64,000 nucleotides of DNA from Streptomyces sp. NBC_00239 (GTDB lineage Bacteria > Actinomycetota > Actinomycetes > Streptomycetales > Streptomycetaceae), in assembly GCF_036194065.1 (NCBI RefSeq), contig NZ_CP108095.1, forward strand, positions 1,364,001 to 1,428,000, read 5' to 3'. Position 1 is the first letter of the stretch; each line of letters begins with the position of its first letter. Both the position numbers and the translations under genes were made by a program. Under the pieces are notes generated by a model, which was not told the DNA's origin, ran no database searches, and saw nothing but the letters and a program-made list of their open reading frames with translations. Below, piece after piece: positions 8,978 to 17,137 of this stretch.

Positions 8978-10261
8978 CTACGGCCGGGCGGGCACCGAGT
9001 CCCCTTCCGGGTCCGTCGCCACGGCCGGCGCCGCCCCGACCGCACTCGCCTCGGTCGCATCCGCCCCGCCCGCCCCGCCCGCCCTGCTCGCCTCGTCCGC
9101 CGCCGTGCCGCCGCGCAGGCCCGGGGCCAGGAGGAGGGTCGCGGCCAGGGAGGCGGCGGCGGTGGCCACCATGCCGGTGGCGGGCGAGGTCAGTTCGGCC
9201 ACCGTGCCGGCCACGGCCGCGCCGACGCCCTGCATGGTGAGCATCCCGGAGCTGTGCAGACCCAGTGCGTGGCCGCTCAGTTCGTCGGGGGTCAGCGCCA
9301 TCAGGCGGTCCTGGAGCAGCAGCCCCGCCGCGTATCCGAACGTGGCGACGGTGACGACCACCAGGGCGACCGGAAGCCCCGGGTCGAGTGCGAAGAGCAG
9401 GTACGGGGCGGCGAGCAGGACGCACAGCGGGACGATCAGCCGGTCCCGCAACCGGGCCGGCAGGAAGCGGCCCGCGAGCACGTCGCCGACGAGCATGCCC
9501 GCGGCGCCGAAGGCGAAGAGCAGGCCGGCGTCGCCCGGGGAGTACGGGACGTACAGCGACTCCACTCCGACGATCAGGCCGTTCGGCACCCAGAGGGCGA
9601 GGTAGACGTACCGCCGGGGCACCGAGGACCAGAGACGGGCGTTGGTGCGCCAGGTCTCGGCGACCGAGGTCTTTCCGGCGCCCCGGGGCGGCCGGCTGCT
9701 CAGCCCGAAGCGGGCCACCACGGCGGTCACCAGGTACAGGCCGGCGGACAGGAGCAGCGTGCCGCGCGCCGAGAAGAGCATGACCAGCGCGCCGCCGAGC
9801 GCGAAGCCGCAGATCTGGATGATCCCGACCGACATGTTGAGGACGGACCGGCCGAGCAGGTAGCCGTCCCGGGTCAGGACCTCGTTGAGCAGCCCGTACC
9901 GCACCCCGCCGCTGACCGACCCGACGACACCGAGCCCCAGCAGCACCACGAACAGCACCCAGACGGGCAGCCCGGGGATCGCCTGCAAGGCCGTGCCGGC
10001 GCCGAAGAGCAGGCTCAGGACCGTCATCGCGGCGCGCGGCGGCAGCCGGTCCGCCCCCGACAGCACGGTCGCGGCCCCGACCATCTGGGCGAGGGCGGGG
10101 CCGAACATGGCGAGCGAGGACAGCAGTGCCGAGTCCGTCTGCTTGAACACCAGGATGCCCAGGGCCAGTCCGCTCACCGTCTGCGCCGCGGTCTGCCCGG
10201 CGGAGGCGAGGAAGAGCGGGGTGAACTCCCTGGTACGGAACAGTTCCCGATACGTACGCAT
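8978..10261 (-). CDS. MFS-type multidrug/drug exporter
   Basis: This 427-residue, strongly hydrophobic protein has about twelve predicted membrane segments and resembles the antibiotic-efflux (enterobactin-exporter-like) branch of the major facilitator superfamily. The N-terminus reads FRTREFTPLFLASAGQTAAQTVSGLALG. A central cytoplasmic loop around SSRPPRGAGKTSVAETWR separates the two halves. The C-terminus carries an Ala/Gly-rich tail of about 40 residues. The ATG at 10261 lies 60 bp from the divergent ArsR-like regulator, and the shared gap contains inverted repeats. That arrangement suggests regulator-controlled export, possibly of the adjacent NRPS product. The substrate is not known. Confidence 0.88.
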   Translation of the reverse strand: MRTYRELFRTREFTPLFLASAGQTAAQTVSGLALGILVFKQTDSALLSSLAMFGPALAQMVGAATVLSGADRLPPRAAMTVLSLLFGAGTALQAIPGLPVWVLFVVLLGLGVVGSVSGGVRYGLLNEVLTRDGYLLGRSVLNMSVGIIQICGFALGGALVMLFSARGTLLLSAGLYLVTAVVARFGLSSRPPRGAGKTSVAETWRTNARLWSSVPRRYVYLALWVPNGLIVGVESLYVPYSPGDAGLLFAFGAAGMLVGDVLAGRFLPARLRDRLIVPLCVLLAAPYLLFALDPGLPVALVVVTVATFGYAAGLLLQDRLMALTPDELSGHALGLHSSGMLTMQGVGAAVAGTVAELTSPATGMVATAAASLAATLLLAPGLRGGTAADEASRAGGAGGADATEASAVGAAPAVATDPEGDSVPARP

Positions 10262-10267
10262 GGAGCG

Positions 10268-10318
10268 AGTCTCTGCGGCATGATCGACGGGGCGTGAGAC
10301 TTTCGCGGGGAGGCGAAA
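10268..10318. promoter_or_regulatory. Divergent promoter/operator region with two inverted repeats
   Basis: The gap between the MFS and ArsR-like genes holds AGTCTC (10268-10273) facing GAGACT (10296-10301). It also holds TTTCGC (10301-10306) facing GCGAAA (10313-10318), with the regulator's GGGGAGG ribosome site in its spacer. Either could be the operator for autoregulation by the ArsR-like protein. The repeats are directly seen; their function is inferred. Confidence 0.4.
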
Positions 10319-10321
10319 CCA

Positions 10322-11365
10322 ATGAGCTGGTGGCAGGTCGACGCGGACACGCTCGCCGGGGGGCGGTTCGTCGTCTCTCCACTGGCCGAGGCACTCGCCG
10401 GGCTCAAGACGCTGCACCACGGCAGGGCGGCCCACCTCGGTGAGCGGCAGTGGCTCGACGCCCACCTCCGCGACTACCGGGACCGCCTGGCCGGTGACCC
10501 CGTCACGGCCGCCCTGGTCCGGGCCGCGCTGGGCCGCCGGTGGAACGCGACCTTCCTCACCCCGACACCGCTGGGCGACGGCGACCTCCCGTTCGCCGAA
10601 GAGCTGGAGCGGGTGCGCGGTACCGCGCCCGCCGCCGTGCTCGCCGACCTGGCGGAGTCGGCGGACGGCCCGCTGCCGCCGCTGCTGCTGCACCGCGACG
10701 ACCTGGCCCGGCGGGCCGCGGAGCTGCTGGACTGGGTGTGGACGGAAACGGTCCTGCCGTCCTGGCCGCGGCGCCGGCGGATCATCGAGGCCGACATCGT
10801 CGCCCGCACGGCCCGGCTGGCACTGCACGGCTGGGCCACCACCCTGAACGAGATGCGCCCGGGCATGCGCTGGCTCGGGGCGGACCGCCTGCAGATCACC
10901 GTCTGCGACAGCCCGGCGATGGAACTCTCCGGCGTGGAGCTGATGTTCGTCCCCGTCACCCTCAGCCAGAGCTGGGTCTGCTGGGACGTCCCCCCGCCCG
11001 GCGACGGCCGCAGCCCGCACCCCGCCCCGCGCACCGTCCCGCACCCCGCCCGGCGCCACGCGGTGGTCTACCCGTGCTCGGGCGTCCTCGTCGACGACGA
11101 CCGCCGCCCGGCTCCGAAAGCCCTGGCCGCCCTGGCGGGCCCCGCCCGGGCCGCCCTCCTCACCCTGCTCGACACCCCGAAGTCCACCACCCAACTGGTG
11201 GCCCTCACCGGCCTGCCCCTTGGTTCGGTGGGCCGGCACCTGCGCATCCTGCGCGAAGCCCACCTCATCGAGCGCCGCCGGGCCGGCCGCTCGGTCCTCT
11301 ACTACCGCACGGCGGCGGGCCAGGTCCTCGTGGCGGCGCAGCATCCCGGGCCCGCCGGCCCCTGA
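10322..11365 (+). CDS. ArsR-like winged-helix transcriptional regulator with long N-terminal domain
   Basis: This 347-residue protein has a C-terminal winged helix of about 75 residues (LAGPARAALLTLLDTPKSTTQLVALTGLPLGSVGRHLRILREAHLIERRRAGRS, read in parts), typical of ArsR/HTH_20 proteins. About 250 preceding residues have no recognised catalytic motif. This N-terminal part resembles the DUF5937-type architecture common in Streptomyces, a family assignment made from general appearance. The ATG at 10322 follows GGGGAGG. It is divergent from the MFS exporter with a 60-bp shared promoter, the usual layout of a local repressor of an efflux gene. The effector is unknown, and no Cys-rich metal site is evident. 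Confidence 0.82.
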   Translation: MSWWQVDADTLAGGRFVVSPLAEALAGLKTLHHGRAAHLGERQWLDAHLRDYRDRLAGDPVTAALVRAALGRRWNATFLTPTPLGDGDLPFAEELERVRGTAPAAVLADLAESADGPLPPLLLHRDDLARRAAELLDWVWTETVLPSWPRRRRIIEADIVARTARLALHGWATTLNEMRPGMRWLGADRLQITVCDSPAMELSGVELMFVPVTLSQSWVCWDVPPPGDGRSPHPAPRTVPHPARRHAVVYPCSGVLVDDDRRPAPKALAALAGPARAALLTLLDTPKSTTQLVALTGLPLGSVGRHLRILREAHLIERRRAGRSVLYYRTAAGQVLVAAQHPGPAGP

Positions 11366-11553
11366 TGGCCGGAAGGCTTCGGTTGGCGGCCAACTCCACA
11401 TATTTTCCTGCGAGTTGTTAACGCGGGGTTTGCCGGTCTGTGGGTGAATGGCCGAGCGGGCGGTGCATGGTGCCGCCTCAGGGGTCGGGGCACGCGGATG
11501 ACTGGGGGGCATACGTGGCTGTCGAGGAGAGACCCGGGGTCGAGGAGCCCCGC

Positions 11554-12756
11554 ATGACCGTACGCCGGCCGTCGGGGTCGTGGTCGCGGCGGGATCTGCT
11601 GATGTTCTTCCTGCCGGGGCTGGCCGCCGTGCTGACGGGGATCGCGACGCTGGCCGTGTCGGGCAACCTGCTGCTGCCCTTCGAGCGCGTCGTGGTGCTC
11701 GAAGGGAAGATGGCCTCGAAGCGGGACTTCTTCGAGGACGAGGAGGTCCGGCGGATCCTGCTGAAGCACCGCATCGAGGTGCACATCACCAGCTCGGGCT
11801 CGCGCGAGGTCGCCCTGCGGGACCTCGCCGACTACGACTTCGTCTTCCCCTCCGGCCAGCCGGCCGGCGACCTGATCACCGGGATGCGCGCGAGGGACGG
11901 CCTGTACGCCAAGGTGCACCGCCCGTTCGTGAGCCCCATCGTGCTCGCGACGTACCGGGAGTACGCCGAGACCCTGCGCGGCGCCGGCATCGCCGCTCCG
12001 CTGCCCGCCGAGGGCTCGGACCCGCCGCTCTACTACTCGCTGGACATGAAGAAGTTCCTCACCGAAATCCACGAGGGGCGGCGCTGGAACGAGCTCCGGA
12101 TCCAGCGGCACGGGATCTCCAACGCCAACCGGATCGTCACCCAGAGCCCCGACGTGTGCGGCTCCAACTCGGCCGGGACCTACCTGGCGCTGGTCTCCTT
12201 CACCTGGCGCGGCAAAGGCCCCGACGTACCCTCCACCGTGCAGGAGGCGCGCAGCCGCGCACAGTCCGTCCAGCACCTCATGGAGCAGGGCCTGCCCGCG
12301 GCCGACGTGTTCAAGACGTACGTGTCACCGGAGGGCAAGGGGATCGCCCCGGTGGTCGTGGCGTACGAGCACCAGTACCTGACCTATCAGGTCCGGCACC
12401 GCGCCGAGAAGGACCGGCTCGACACGGAACGGGTACTGCTGTACCCCTCCAGCCAGTTCGTCACCCAGCCCCAGCTCATCGCCCTGAACGGCAAGGGCGA
12501 GCGGCTCGGCGAACTCATGGACACCGACCCGGAGTTGCGCCGGCGTGCGACGGAGCTGGGCTTCCGGATCCTGGACCCGGCCGGCGAGGTCGCCGGCGAC
12601 CGGCTGTCACGTTTCCTGACCGAGCGGAGCATCCCGGTACCGGCCCTGCGCCGCGACAACACGCGCGCTCCGGTACCCCGGATCCGCTACCTGGAGGAGA
12701 TGATCTCGGTCGTGGGCGGCTGCCCGCCCGCGGAGCTCCCGGAGGGGGCGCCGTGA
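11554..12756 (+). CDS. Membrane-anchored protein of unknown function, first gene of a vWA operon
   Basis: This protein of about 400 residues has a short basic N-terminus (RRPSGSWSRRD) and one transmembrane helix (LLMFFLPGLAAVLTGIATLAV), so the remainder is probably extracytoplasmic. I do not recognise the family. The ectodomain has a fold-like pattern of alternating strands, including DYDFVFPSGQPAGDLITG, which recalls periplasmic-binding-type proteins. The start is set at the ATG 11554 with GAGGAG 6 bp upstream; an in-frame GTG at 11515 is an alternative. Its stop overlaps the start of the next gene (GTGA), so it is translationally coupled to the solute-binding/vWA lipoprotein. The gap before it (11366-11553) shows no gene. 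Confidence 0.75.
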   Translation: MTVRRPSGSWSRRDLLMFFLPGLAAVLTGIATLAVSGNLLLPFERVVVLEGKMASKRDFFEDEEVRRILLKHRIEVHITSSGSREVALRDLADYDFVFPSGQPAGDLITGMRARDGLYAKVHRPFVSPIVLATYREYAETLRGAGIAAPLPAEGSDPPLYYSLDMKKFLTEIHEGRRWNELRIQRHGISNANRIVTQSPDVCGSNSAGTYLALVSFTWRGKGPDVPSTVQEARSRAQSVQHLMEQGLPAADVFKTYVSPEGKGIAPVVVAYEHQYLTYQVRHRAEKDRLDTERVLLYPSSQFVTQPQLIALNGKGERLGELMDTDPELRRRATELGFRILDPAGEVAGDRLSRFLTERSIPVPALRRDNTRAPVPRIRYLEEMISVVGGCPPAELPEGAP

Positions 12757-14432
12757 CGGCGCCCGGTCCCCCGGGCGTACCGGGCGCCCCCGGAACCGCC
12801 GATGCTCCCGGCTCCCCCCTGACCCCTGGTCACCCGGCCGGCCGGCGCCGCCGGGCCGCGGTCGCGGTCGCGGTCGCGCTGGCCTGCCTGTGGGTGCTGG
12901 CCACCCTCTCCGCATGCGCGCCGGGCCGGGACGAACCGGTGACCCTGCGGGTGCTCGCCGGATCCGAACTCGCCGACATGCAGCCCCTGTTCGAAGACCT
13001 TCGCCGGGACACCGGCATCACGCTGGCGATGGAGTACCAGGGCACCGTCGAGGCCGCCGCGTCCCTAGCCTCCGGCCGCTACCGGCACGACCTGGCCTGG
13101 CTCTCCTCCTCCCGCCCCTTCCAGCTCCTGCTGAAGGAGGGCGGGCGCCAGGCGGACGCCCCGCTGTCGACGAGCATCATGCGCTCCCCCGTCGTCGTGG
13201 GCATGAAGCCCGAGGTGGCGCAGCGGCTGCGGCGGGCGACCCCCGACGGGCAGCTGTCGTGGGCGGACGTGGCGGACGCGGCGGCGGACGGCACGCTGAA
13301 GTACGCGATGGCCGACCCCCGCAGGTCCAACAGCGGGCTCGCCGCCCTGGTGGGCGTGGCGACCGCCGCCGCGGGCACCGGCAGCGCGCTGCGCCCGCAG
13401 GACGTCTCCTGCGACCGGCTGCGCGGCTTCTTCTCCGGCCACGCGCTGACCGAGGACTCCTCCGGCCGTCTCGCCGACGGGTACGTACGGAACGCGGCCC
13501 GCCTCGACGCGCTGATCACGTACGAATCCGAGCTGCTCGCGCTGAACCGCGCGGGCACCCTGCGCACGCCGCTGGAGATCGTCTATCCGAAGGACGGCAT
13601 CGTGCTGTCCGACTACCCGCTGATGCTGCTCGACCCCGCCAAGCGGGACGCGTACGACCGGCTGACGTCGTGGCTGCGGAGCGGACCGGTACAGCAGAAG
13701 ATCATGGACCGTACGCTGCGCCGGCCGGTCGACCCCGACATCACCCGCGTACCCGTGCTGCGCGCTCCGCTGGGCAACGCCCTGTACTTCCCCGACAGTC
13801 AGGAGGTCGTCGAGCGGCTGCTGGCCGACTACGGCAGTGCGCGGAGCGGCCGCGCGCCCCGGGTGATCTTCCTGCTCGACTTCTCCACGTCCATGCGCGG
13901 CGACCGGATCGCGGGCCTGCGCGCGACGATGGACGGGCTCGGCGGCGCGGACGACTCCAGCTCCGGCAAGTTCGTCCGGTTCCACCGGGGCGAGACCATC
14001 ACCGTGGTGCGCTTCGGCGGCCGCGTGCTGGACGAGCGGAGCGTGACGTACACGGGAGCGCCCGATCTGGCGCGGCTGCGCGGCATGGTCGCCGAGGACC
14101 GCTTCGACGCGGGGACCGCCGTGTGGTCGGCCCTCGACCACGGCTACCGGACGGCGGCCGACGCGGTGGCGAAGGACCCCGGGCGGCGCGTGTCGATCGT
14201 GCTCATGACCGACGGCGAGAGCAACGCCGGGATGAACCTCGACGCGTTCCTCGCCCGGTACGCCGCCCTGCCGCCGGCCGCCCGCGCGGTCCGTACGTAC
14301 ACCGTCCGCTACGGCGGGGCCGACCCGCGGGAGCTCGACCGGGCGGCCCGGGCCACCGGCGGGCACATGGCGGACGCGACCGGGCAGTCCCTTCTCGATG
14401 CGTTCAAGGAGATCCGTGGGTGTCACGAGTGA
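12753..14432 (+). CDS. Lipoprotein with solute-binding domain and C-terminal von Willebrand A domain
   Basis: This 559-residue protein starts at a GTG overlapping the previous stop. After a Pro/Gly-rich leader and a hydrophobic stretch comes a lipobox-like LSAC, predicting lipid attachment on the outer membrane face. About residues 70-340 look like an extracellular solute-binding domain (VTLRVLAGSELADMQPLFEDL, DLAWLSSSRPFQLLL, EIVYPKDGIVLSDYPLMLL read in parts). The C-terminal 200 residues form a vWA domain with the metal-adhesion motif DFSTS in IFLLDFSTSMRGDR, a later Thr-containing loop (DAGTAVWSALD) and MTDGESNAG. Such fusions suggest ligand-dependent protein-protein assembly at the cell surface. 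Both neighbours are membrane proteins, and the three probably act together. The role is unknown. Confidence 0.82.
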   Translation: MTAPGPPGVPGAPGTADAPGSPLTPGHPAGRRRRAAVAVAVALACLWVLATLSACAPGRDEPVTLRVLAGSELADMQPLFEDLRRDTGITLAMEYQGTVEAAASLASGRYRHDLAWLSSSRPFQLLLKEGGRQADAPLSTSIMRSPVVVGMKPEVAQRLRRATPDGQLSWADVADAAADGTLKYAMADPRRSNSGLAALVGVATAAAGTGSALRPQDVSCDRLRGFFSGHALTEDSSGRLADGYVRNAARLDALITYESELLALNRAGTLRTPLEIVYPKDGIVLSDYPLMLLDPAKRDAYDRLTSWLRSGPVQQKIMDRTLRRPVDPDITRVPVLRAPLGNALYFPDSQEVVERLLADYGSARSGRAPRVIFLLDFSTSMRGDRIAGLRATMDGLGGADDSSSGKFVRFHRGETITVVRFGGRVLDERSVTYTGAPDLARLRGMVAEDRFDAGTAVWSALDHGYRTAADAVAKDPGRRVSIVLMTDGESNAGMNLDAFLARYAALPPAARAVRTYTVRYGGADPRELDRAARATGGHMADATGQSLLDAFKEIRGCHE

Positions 14433-15180
14433 AGCGTGGTGGGCCGTCTGGTGGCCCTGGATGCTGCTGTGGGCGGCCACCGGGGCGGGCCTCGCGGCGC
14501 TCCTGACGGTGGCGTCGGTACGGCTGGGCCGGGCGCGGCGGGCCGCCGCGCAGGACATCACGGACGGCATCTGCTTCTACCTGCACGACAGGACGGTCAT
14601 GGACCACTACCAGATGCGCGGCTATACGGCCGCCCTGCGCAAGGAGGTGGAACAGCGCACCAGTGACAGCAAGGACGGCACGGTCCGCGCAAAGGTCTTC
14701 GGCGTCGGCGCGGACGGCGGCCGCAAGGAGAACACCGAGATCGTCAGCCGCTATCTGGAGGTCGCGGAACCGATCTCGGTGATCGGGCTGATCATGAAGG
14801 TGCTGGAGGAGAAGCGCGTCATCGTGCACGTCGACCTCCCGAGCCGGTCCGTCACCCGCAGCACCGCGCTGCTGCGGACGGCATCCGACGTGCGGAGCAC
14901 CGTCCGGCTGCGGGACGTCGAGGGCTTCGTCCTGATCCGGGGCCGGTTCCGCACGACGGGCGAGGGTGCCGCGGGAGCCGGCTCGACCGCCTTCCTCGCC
15001 CCGTACGGCGACCCGGCCGACCCCTCCCGCGGTCCGCGTGTCCGCGTCACCTGCGTCACGGAGGGGCTGCGCACGCAGGTTCCCCGGGGGGCGTTCTCGG
15101 CGCGCTGTCTGGGCAAGGTCCAGGAGTGGAACCCTGACGAGGGCGTCCTGGAGGTCCAGGCCATGGCCATCTTCCGCTGA
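14416..15180 (+). CDS. Membrane-anchored protein of unknown function, third gene of the vWA operon
   Basis: This 254-residue protein has one N-terminal transmembrane helix (WPWMLLWAATGAGLAALLTVAS) followed by a soluble domain with an RNA-polymerase-neutral, mostly alpha/beta composition and no motif I recognise. The GTG at 14416 has AAGGAG 4 bp upstream and lies inside the previous reading frame (17-bp overlap), so translation is coupled. A conserved-looking segment FYLHDRTVMDHYQM follows the membrane helix. The domain order and the operon context suggest it is a partner of the surface vWA lipoprotein. Convergent transcription with the next gene meets at an extended inverted repeat at 15206-15311. 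Confidence 0.75.
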   Translation: MGVTSEAWWAVWWPWMLLWAATGAGLAALLTVASVRLGRARRAAAQDITDGICFYLHDRTVMDHYQMRGYTAALRKEVEQRTSDSKDGTVRAKVFGVGADGGRKENTEIVSRYLEVAEPISVIGLIMKVLEEKRVIVHVDLPSRSVTRSTALLRTASDVRSTVRLRDVEGFVLIRGRFRTTGEGAAGAGSTAFLAPYGDPADPSRGPRVRVTCVTEGLRTQVPRGAFSARCLGKVQEWNPDEGVLEVQAMAIFR

Positions 15181-15205
15181 CCCCGCCGCCCCGGCGCTGC
15201 CTTCG

Positions 15206-15311
15206 GCCTCTCCGGCGTTTGATGCGCGGGGTTTGGTGCGGAGCCCCGAGCAACCCGGCTGACGCCGGGCACCGGGCAGCCCGGACCCGCTCCTCAATCG
15301 CCGGAGGGGCT
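15206..15311. terminator. Extended inverted repeat between convergent genes (bidirectional terminator; Streptomyces-type intergenic repeat)
   Basis: The outer arms 15206-15230 and 15287-15311 are imperfectly complementary over 25 bp (about 20 pairs, core CTCCGGCG/CGCCGGAG). An inner hairpin CCCGGC-TGAC-GCCGGG sits at 15254-15269. It lies between a plus-strand stop at 15180 and a minus-strand stop at 15296. The CCGGCGTTTGA / TCAATCGCCGG type of element is a familiar intergenic repeat in Streptomyces chromosomes. That familiarity is from general knowledge and was not searched. Confidence 0.6.
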
Positions 15312-15935
15312 GGCGGGTCCGACGGGGGGCGCCGGCGTCCGCGGGGGCGGCTGCCAGTGCAGCGTGCCCGTGCCGAGGGCGATCGTGGCGCGCGCACGCA
15401 TCGGCCCGGCGCCGCGGCGTGAGAGCACGACCACCTCCGCCACCCGCACCGACGTGCTGCCCAGCCGCGCGGCGCACTCCGCGGCCAGGCCGTGCGGGTC
15501 GCGGGTCCGGCCGAGGGAGAGGTGCGGGGTGAAGCGGTCGGAGCGGCCGCGGCAGCGGGGGAAGCGCTCCACCAGCGCGTCCCGGAGGCCGGTCCAGGGG
15601 GCCGGACCGGCCGCGGCGGGGTCGAGCCACACGGTCGCGTAGTCGCGGTGCCGGAAGCTGTGCACCCCGCCGAGCCGGGCGGTGAAGGGCGCGCACTCGG
15701 CCGCCGCGGCCGCCAGCAGCGGGGCGGCCGCCTCGAAGTCCGGTTCGGGGACGAAGCCGAACAGCAGGTTCACGTGGGGCGGCCACCGCCGGATCTGCGG
15801 ATCGTGCTCCTCGCGGATGGACTGGATGGCCGGCCAGAGCTCCGCCGGCGGAAGCCACGCGACGGCGGTCCGCGGCGTGGCCCCGACCTCGAAGACGCCC
15901 GGCGTTCCCGGGTCGCCACGGGTGATCCCGTCCAC
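15294..15935 (-). CDS. 2'-5' RNA ligase / 2H phosphoesterase family protein
   Basis: This protein of about 213 residues carries the two His motifs of the 2H phosphoesterase superfamily: [10 protein letters not shown] near residue 57 and FTPHLSLGR near residue 145. The first reads H-x-N rather than the common H-x-T/S, a variant that could affect activity. The strand VDGITRG at the N-terminus and [11 protein letters not shown] are consistent with the bilobal fold. Members act on 2',5' or cyclic phosphodiester bonds in RNA or nucleotides; the true substrate here is unknown. The start is uncertain. The GTG at 15935 has GGAGG only 1-2 bp upstream, and an in-frame ATG near 15980 lacks a ribosome site. 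Confidence 0.78.
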   Translation of the reverse strand: MDGITRGDPGTPGVFEVGATPRTAVAWLPPAELWPAIQSIREEHDPQIRRWPPHVNLLFGFVPEPDFEAAAPLLAAAAAECAPFTARLGGVHSFRHRDYATVWLDPAAAGPAPWTGLRDALVERFPRCRGRSDRFTPHLSLGRTRDPHGLAAECAARLGSTSVRVAEVVVLSRRGAGPMRARATIALGTGTLHWQPPPRTPAPPVGPASPSGD

Positions 15936-16050
15936 ACCTCCACGGTAGCCCCGCCACCTGCCCGGGACGGGTGTTCTCATCCGGTGGGCAGCTTCAAGCC
16001 GCCTGCCGAGGCCCCACGGACGGGCGGCCAGGGCGGACGGGCGCCCGCGG

Positions 16051-16938
16051 TCAGGCGGGGTTCTCGATGCGCCGCAGGCGTTCCGCGTCGCAGGTTCGGG
16101 GGCAGGTGGCGCAGGCGCGGGCCGCCTCCAGGGTGTAGTACATGCAGCAGCCGAGGCGGGTACGGGTCGGGTGCAGGCGCCCGGCGCGGTCCTGGAGGCG
16201 CCGGAAGTCGGCCCCTCCGGGGAACGGCGCCATGGCGGTCGGCAGCAGGTCGGTCGCCTCCCGTACCGCGTGCTCCTCCTGTCCGAGGGCCCGGCCGAGG
16301 TACCAGATCCCGGAGACCAGGTCGTCGGCGACCATGCCCCACAGGGCGCGGTCCCGGCGCCGGACCCGCGGCCCGGCGGCGGCCAGCAGGGGCCGTACGT
16401 GATCGGCGACGGCCGCCCGCAGCTCGGCGCGCAGCGCCTCCTCGCCGGACACCACGCGGGCACCCGGGAGGTGCGCGGACGGGTCGCCGGGCAGGCACGC
16501 GAAGCCGTTGCCCGGGACGATCTCGTACGCGGCGGTGGCGAGGTCGACGCGCACCTCGCGCGGGCGGATGCGCGGGACGCGCCGCTCCAGGTACCAGGCG
16601 CCGCTCATCAGGAGGCTGACGGACCAGAGGTAGTCGTGCAGCGCGCGCGACGCGGCGACGTCGGGGCGGGGTTCGTGCCCGTGTGCCGCCCGGATGCGGG
16701 CGGCTTCGGCGGCGATGAAGGCGTCCAGGGCGTGCCGGGCGTGCGGAGCCGCCGGAGCCGCCGGTCTGCTCAGCCGGGCGCCGTCGATCCAGTGTCCGGG
16801 GCGCGGCGCCCCGGTCGTGGCGACCCGGACCTCCAGGGCTTCGCAAACGGCGGCGAGGCGGCCGTAGGTCCGTGCGAGCGTGGCGGCAGCGTCCAGGGCG
16901 GGGTGTCGGGGCGGCGCGAGGCCGGGGACCGCGGTCAT
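16051..16938 (-). CDS. FhuF-like (2Fe-2S) siderophore-iron reductase
   Basis: The 295-residue protein ends with [16 protein letters not shown], the C-C-x10-C-x2-C pattern of FhuF-type ferric reductases, which bind a 2Fe-2S cluster and release iron from siderophores in the cytosol. Upstream, segments such as [15 protein letters not shown] and VSGIWYLG resemble the helical FhuF body. The ATG at 16938 faces the ATP-grasp gene, and an iron box lies between them at 16983-17001, predicting repression under iron sufficiency. This fits a recycling role for the siderophore made by genes 17138-23448. Family members vary in substrate, so the exact siderophore is inferred from position only. Confidence 0.85.
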   Translation of the reverse strand: MTAVPGLAPPRHPALDAAATLARTYGRLAAVCEALEVRVATTGAPRPGHWIDGARLSRPAAPAAPHARHALDAFIAAEAARIRAAHGHEPRPDVAASRALHDYLWSVSLLMSGAWYLERRVPRIRPREVRVDLATAAYEIVPGNGFACLPGDPSAHLPGARVVSGEEALRAELRAAVADHVRPLLAAAGPRVRRRDRALWGMVADDLVSGIWYLGRALGQEEHAVREATDLLPTAMAPFPGGADFRRLQDRAGRLHPTRTRLGCCMYYTLEAARACATCPRTCDAERLRRIENPA

Positions 16939-16982
16939 CGGTTCTCGATCAGGTGCGGCACGAGGACTCCGGTACGAGGAGA

Positions 16983-17001
16983 GTAGGTAAGCCTTACCTT
17001 A
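16983..17001. promoter_or_regulatory. IdeR/DmdR-type iron box
   Basis: The 19-bp sequence GTAGGTAAGCCTTACCTTA matches the palindromic iron-box pattern of DtxR-family repressors (consensus of the type TTAGGTTAGGCTAACCTAA) at most positions. It lies 45 bp upstream of the FhuF-like start and about 137 bp upstream of the ATP-grasp start, so one site could control both transcription units. The surrounding 16939-17137 contains no gene. Confidence 0.85.
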
Positions 17002-17137
17002 ACGCACCGATTATGATCACGACTGCACGTCAGCCCTCATGTCTCGGACAGGAGTTGAGGCCAAGGGCTGACTCACCGAAGCCGATCCTCGCCGTCGGCC
17101 GCTCATCACAGCTCAGGATGGAAAAGGGGCTCGGCCC

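Noticed and set aside
7700..8980. A complete IS element around the transposase gene
   Set aside because: No matching terminal inverted repeats or target duplication were found on either side.
7819..9240. Plus-strand open frame across the transposase and MFS genes
   Set aside because: The opposite strand carries the DDE motifs and membrane helices. This frame is His/Arg/Pro-rich without structure.
11355..11372. Short CCGGCC/GGCCGG hairpin at the end of the ArsR-like gene as a terminator
   Set aside because: Only a 6-bp stem overlapping the stop codon, common by chance at this GC content.
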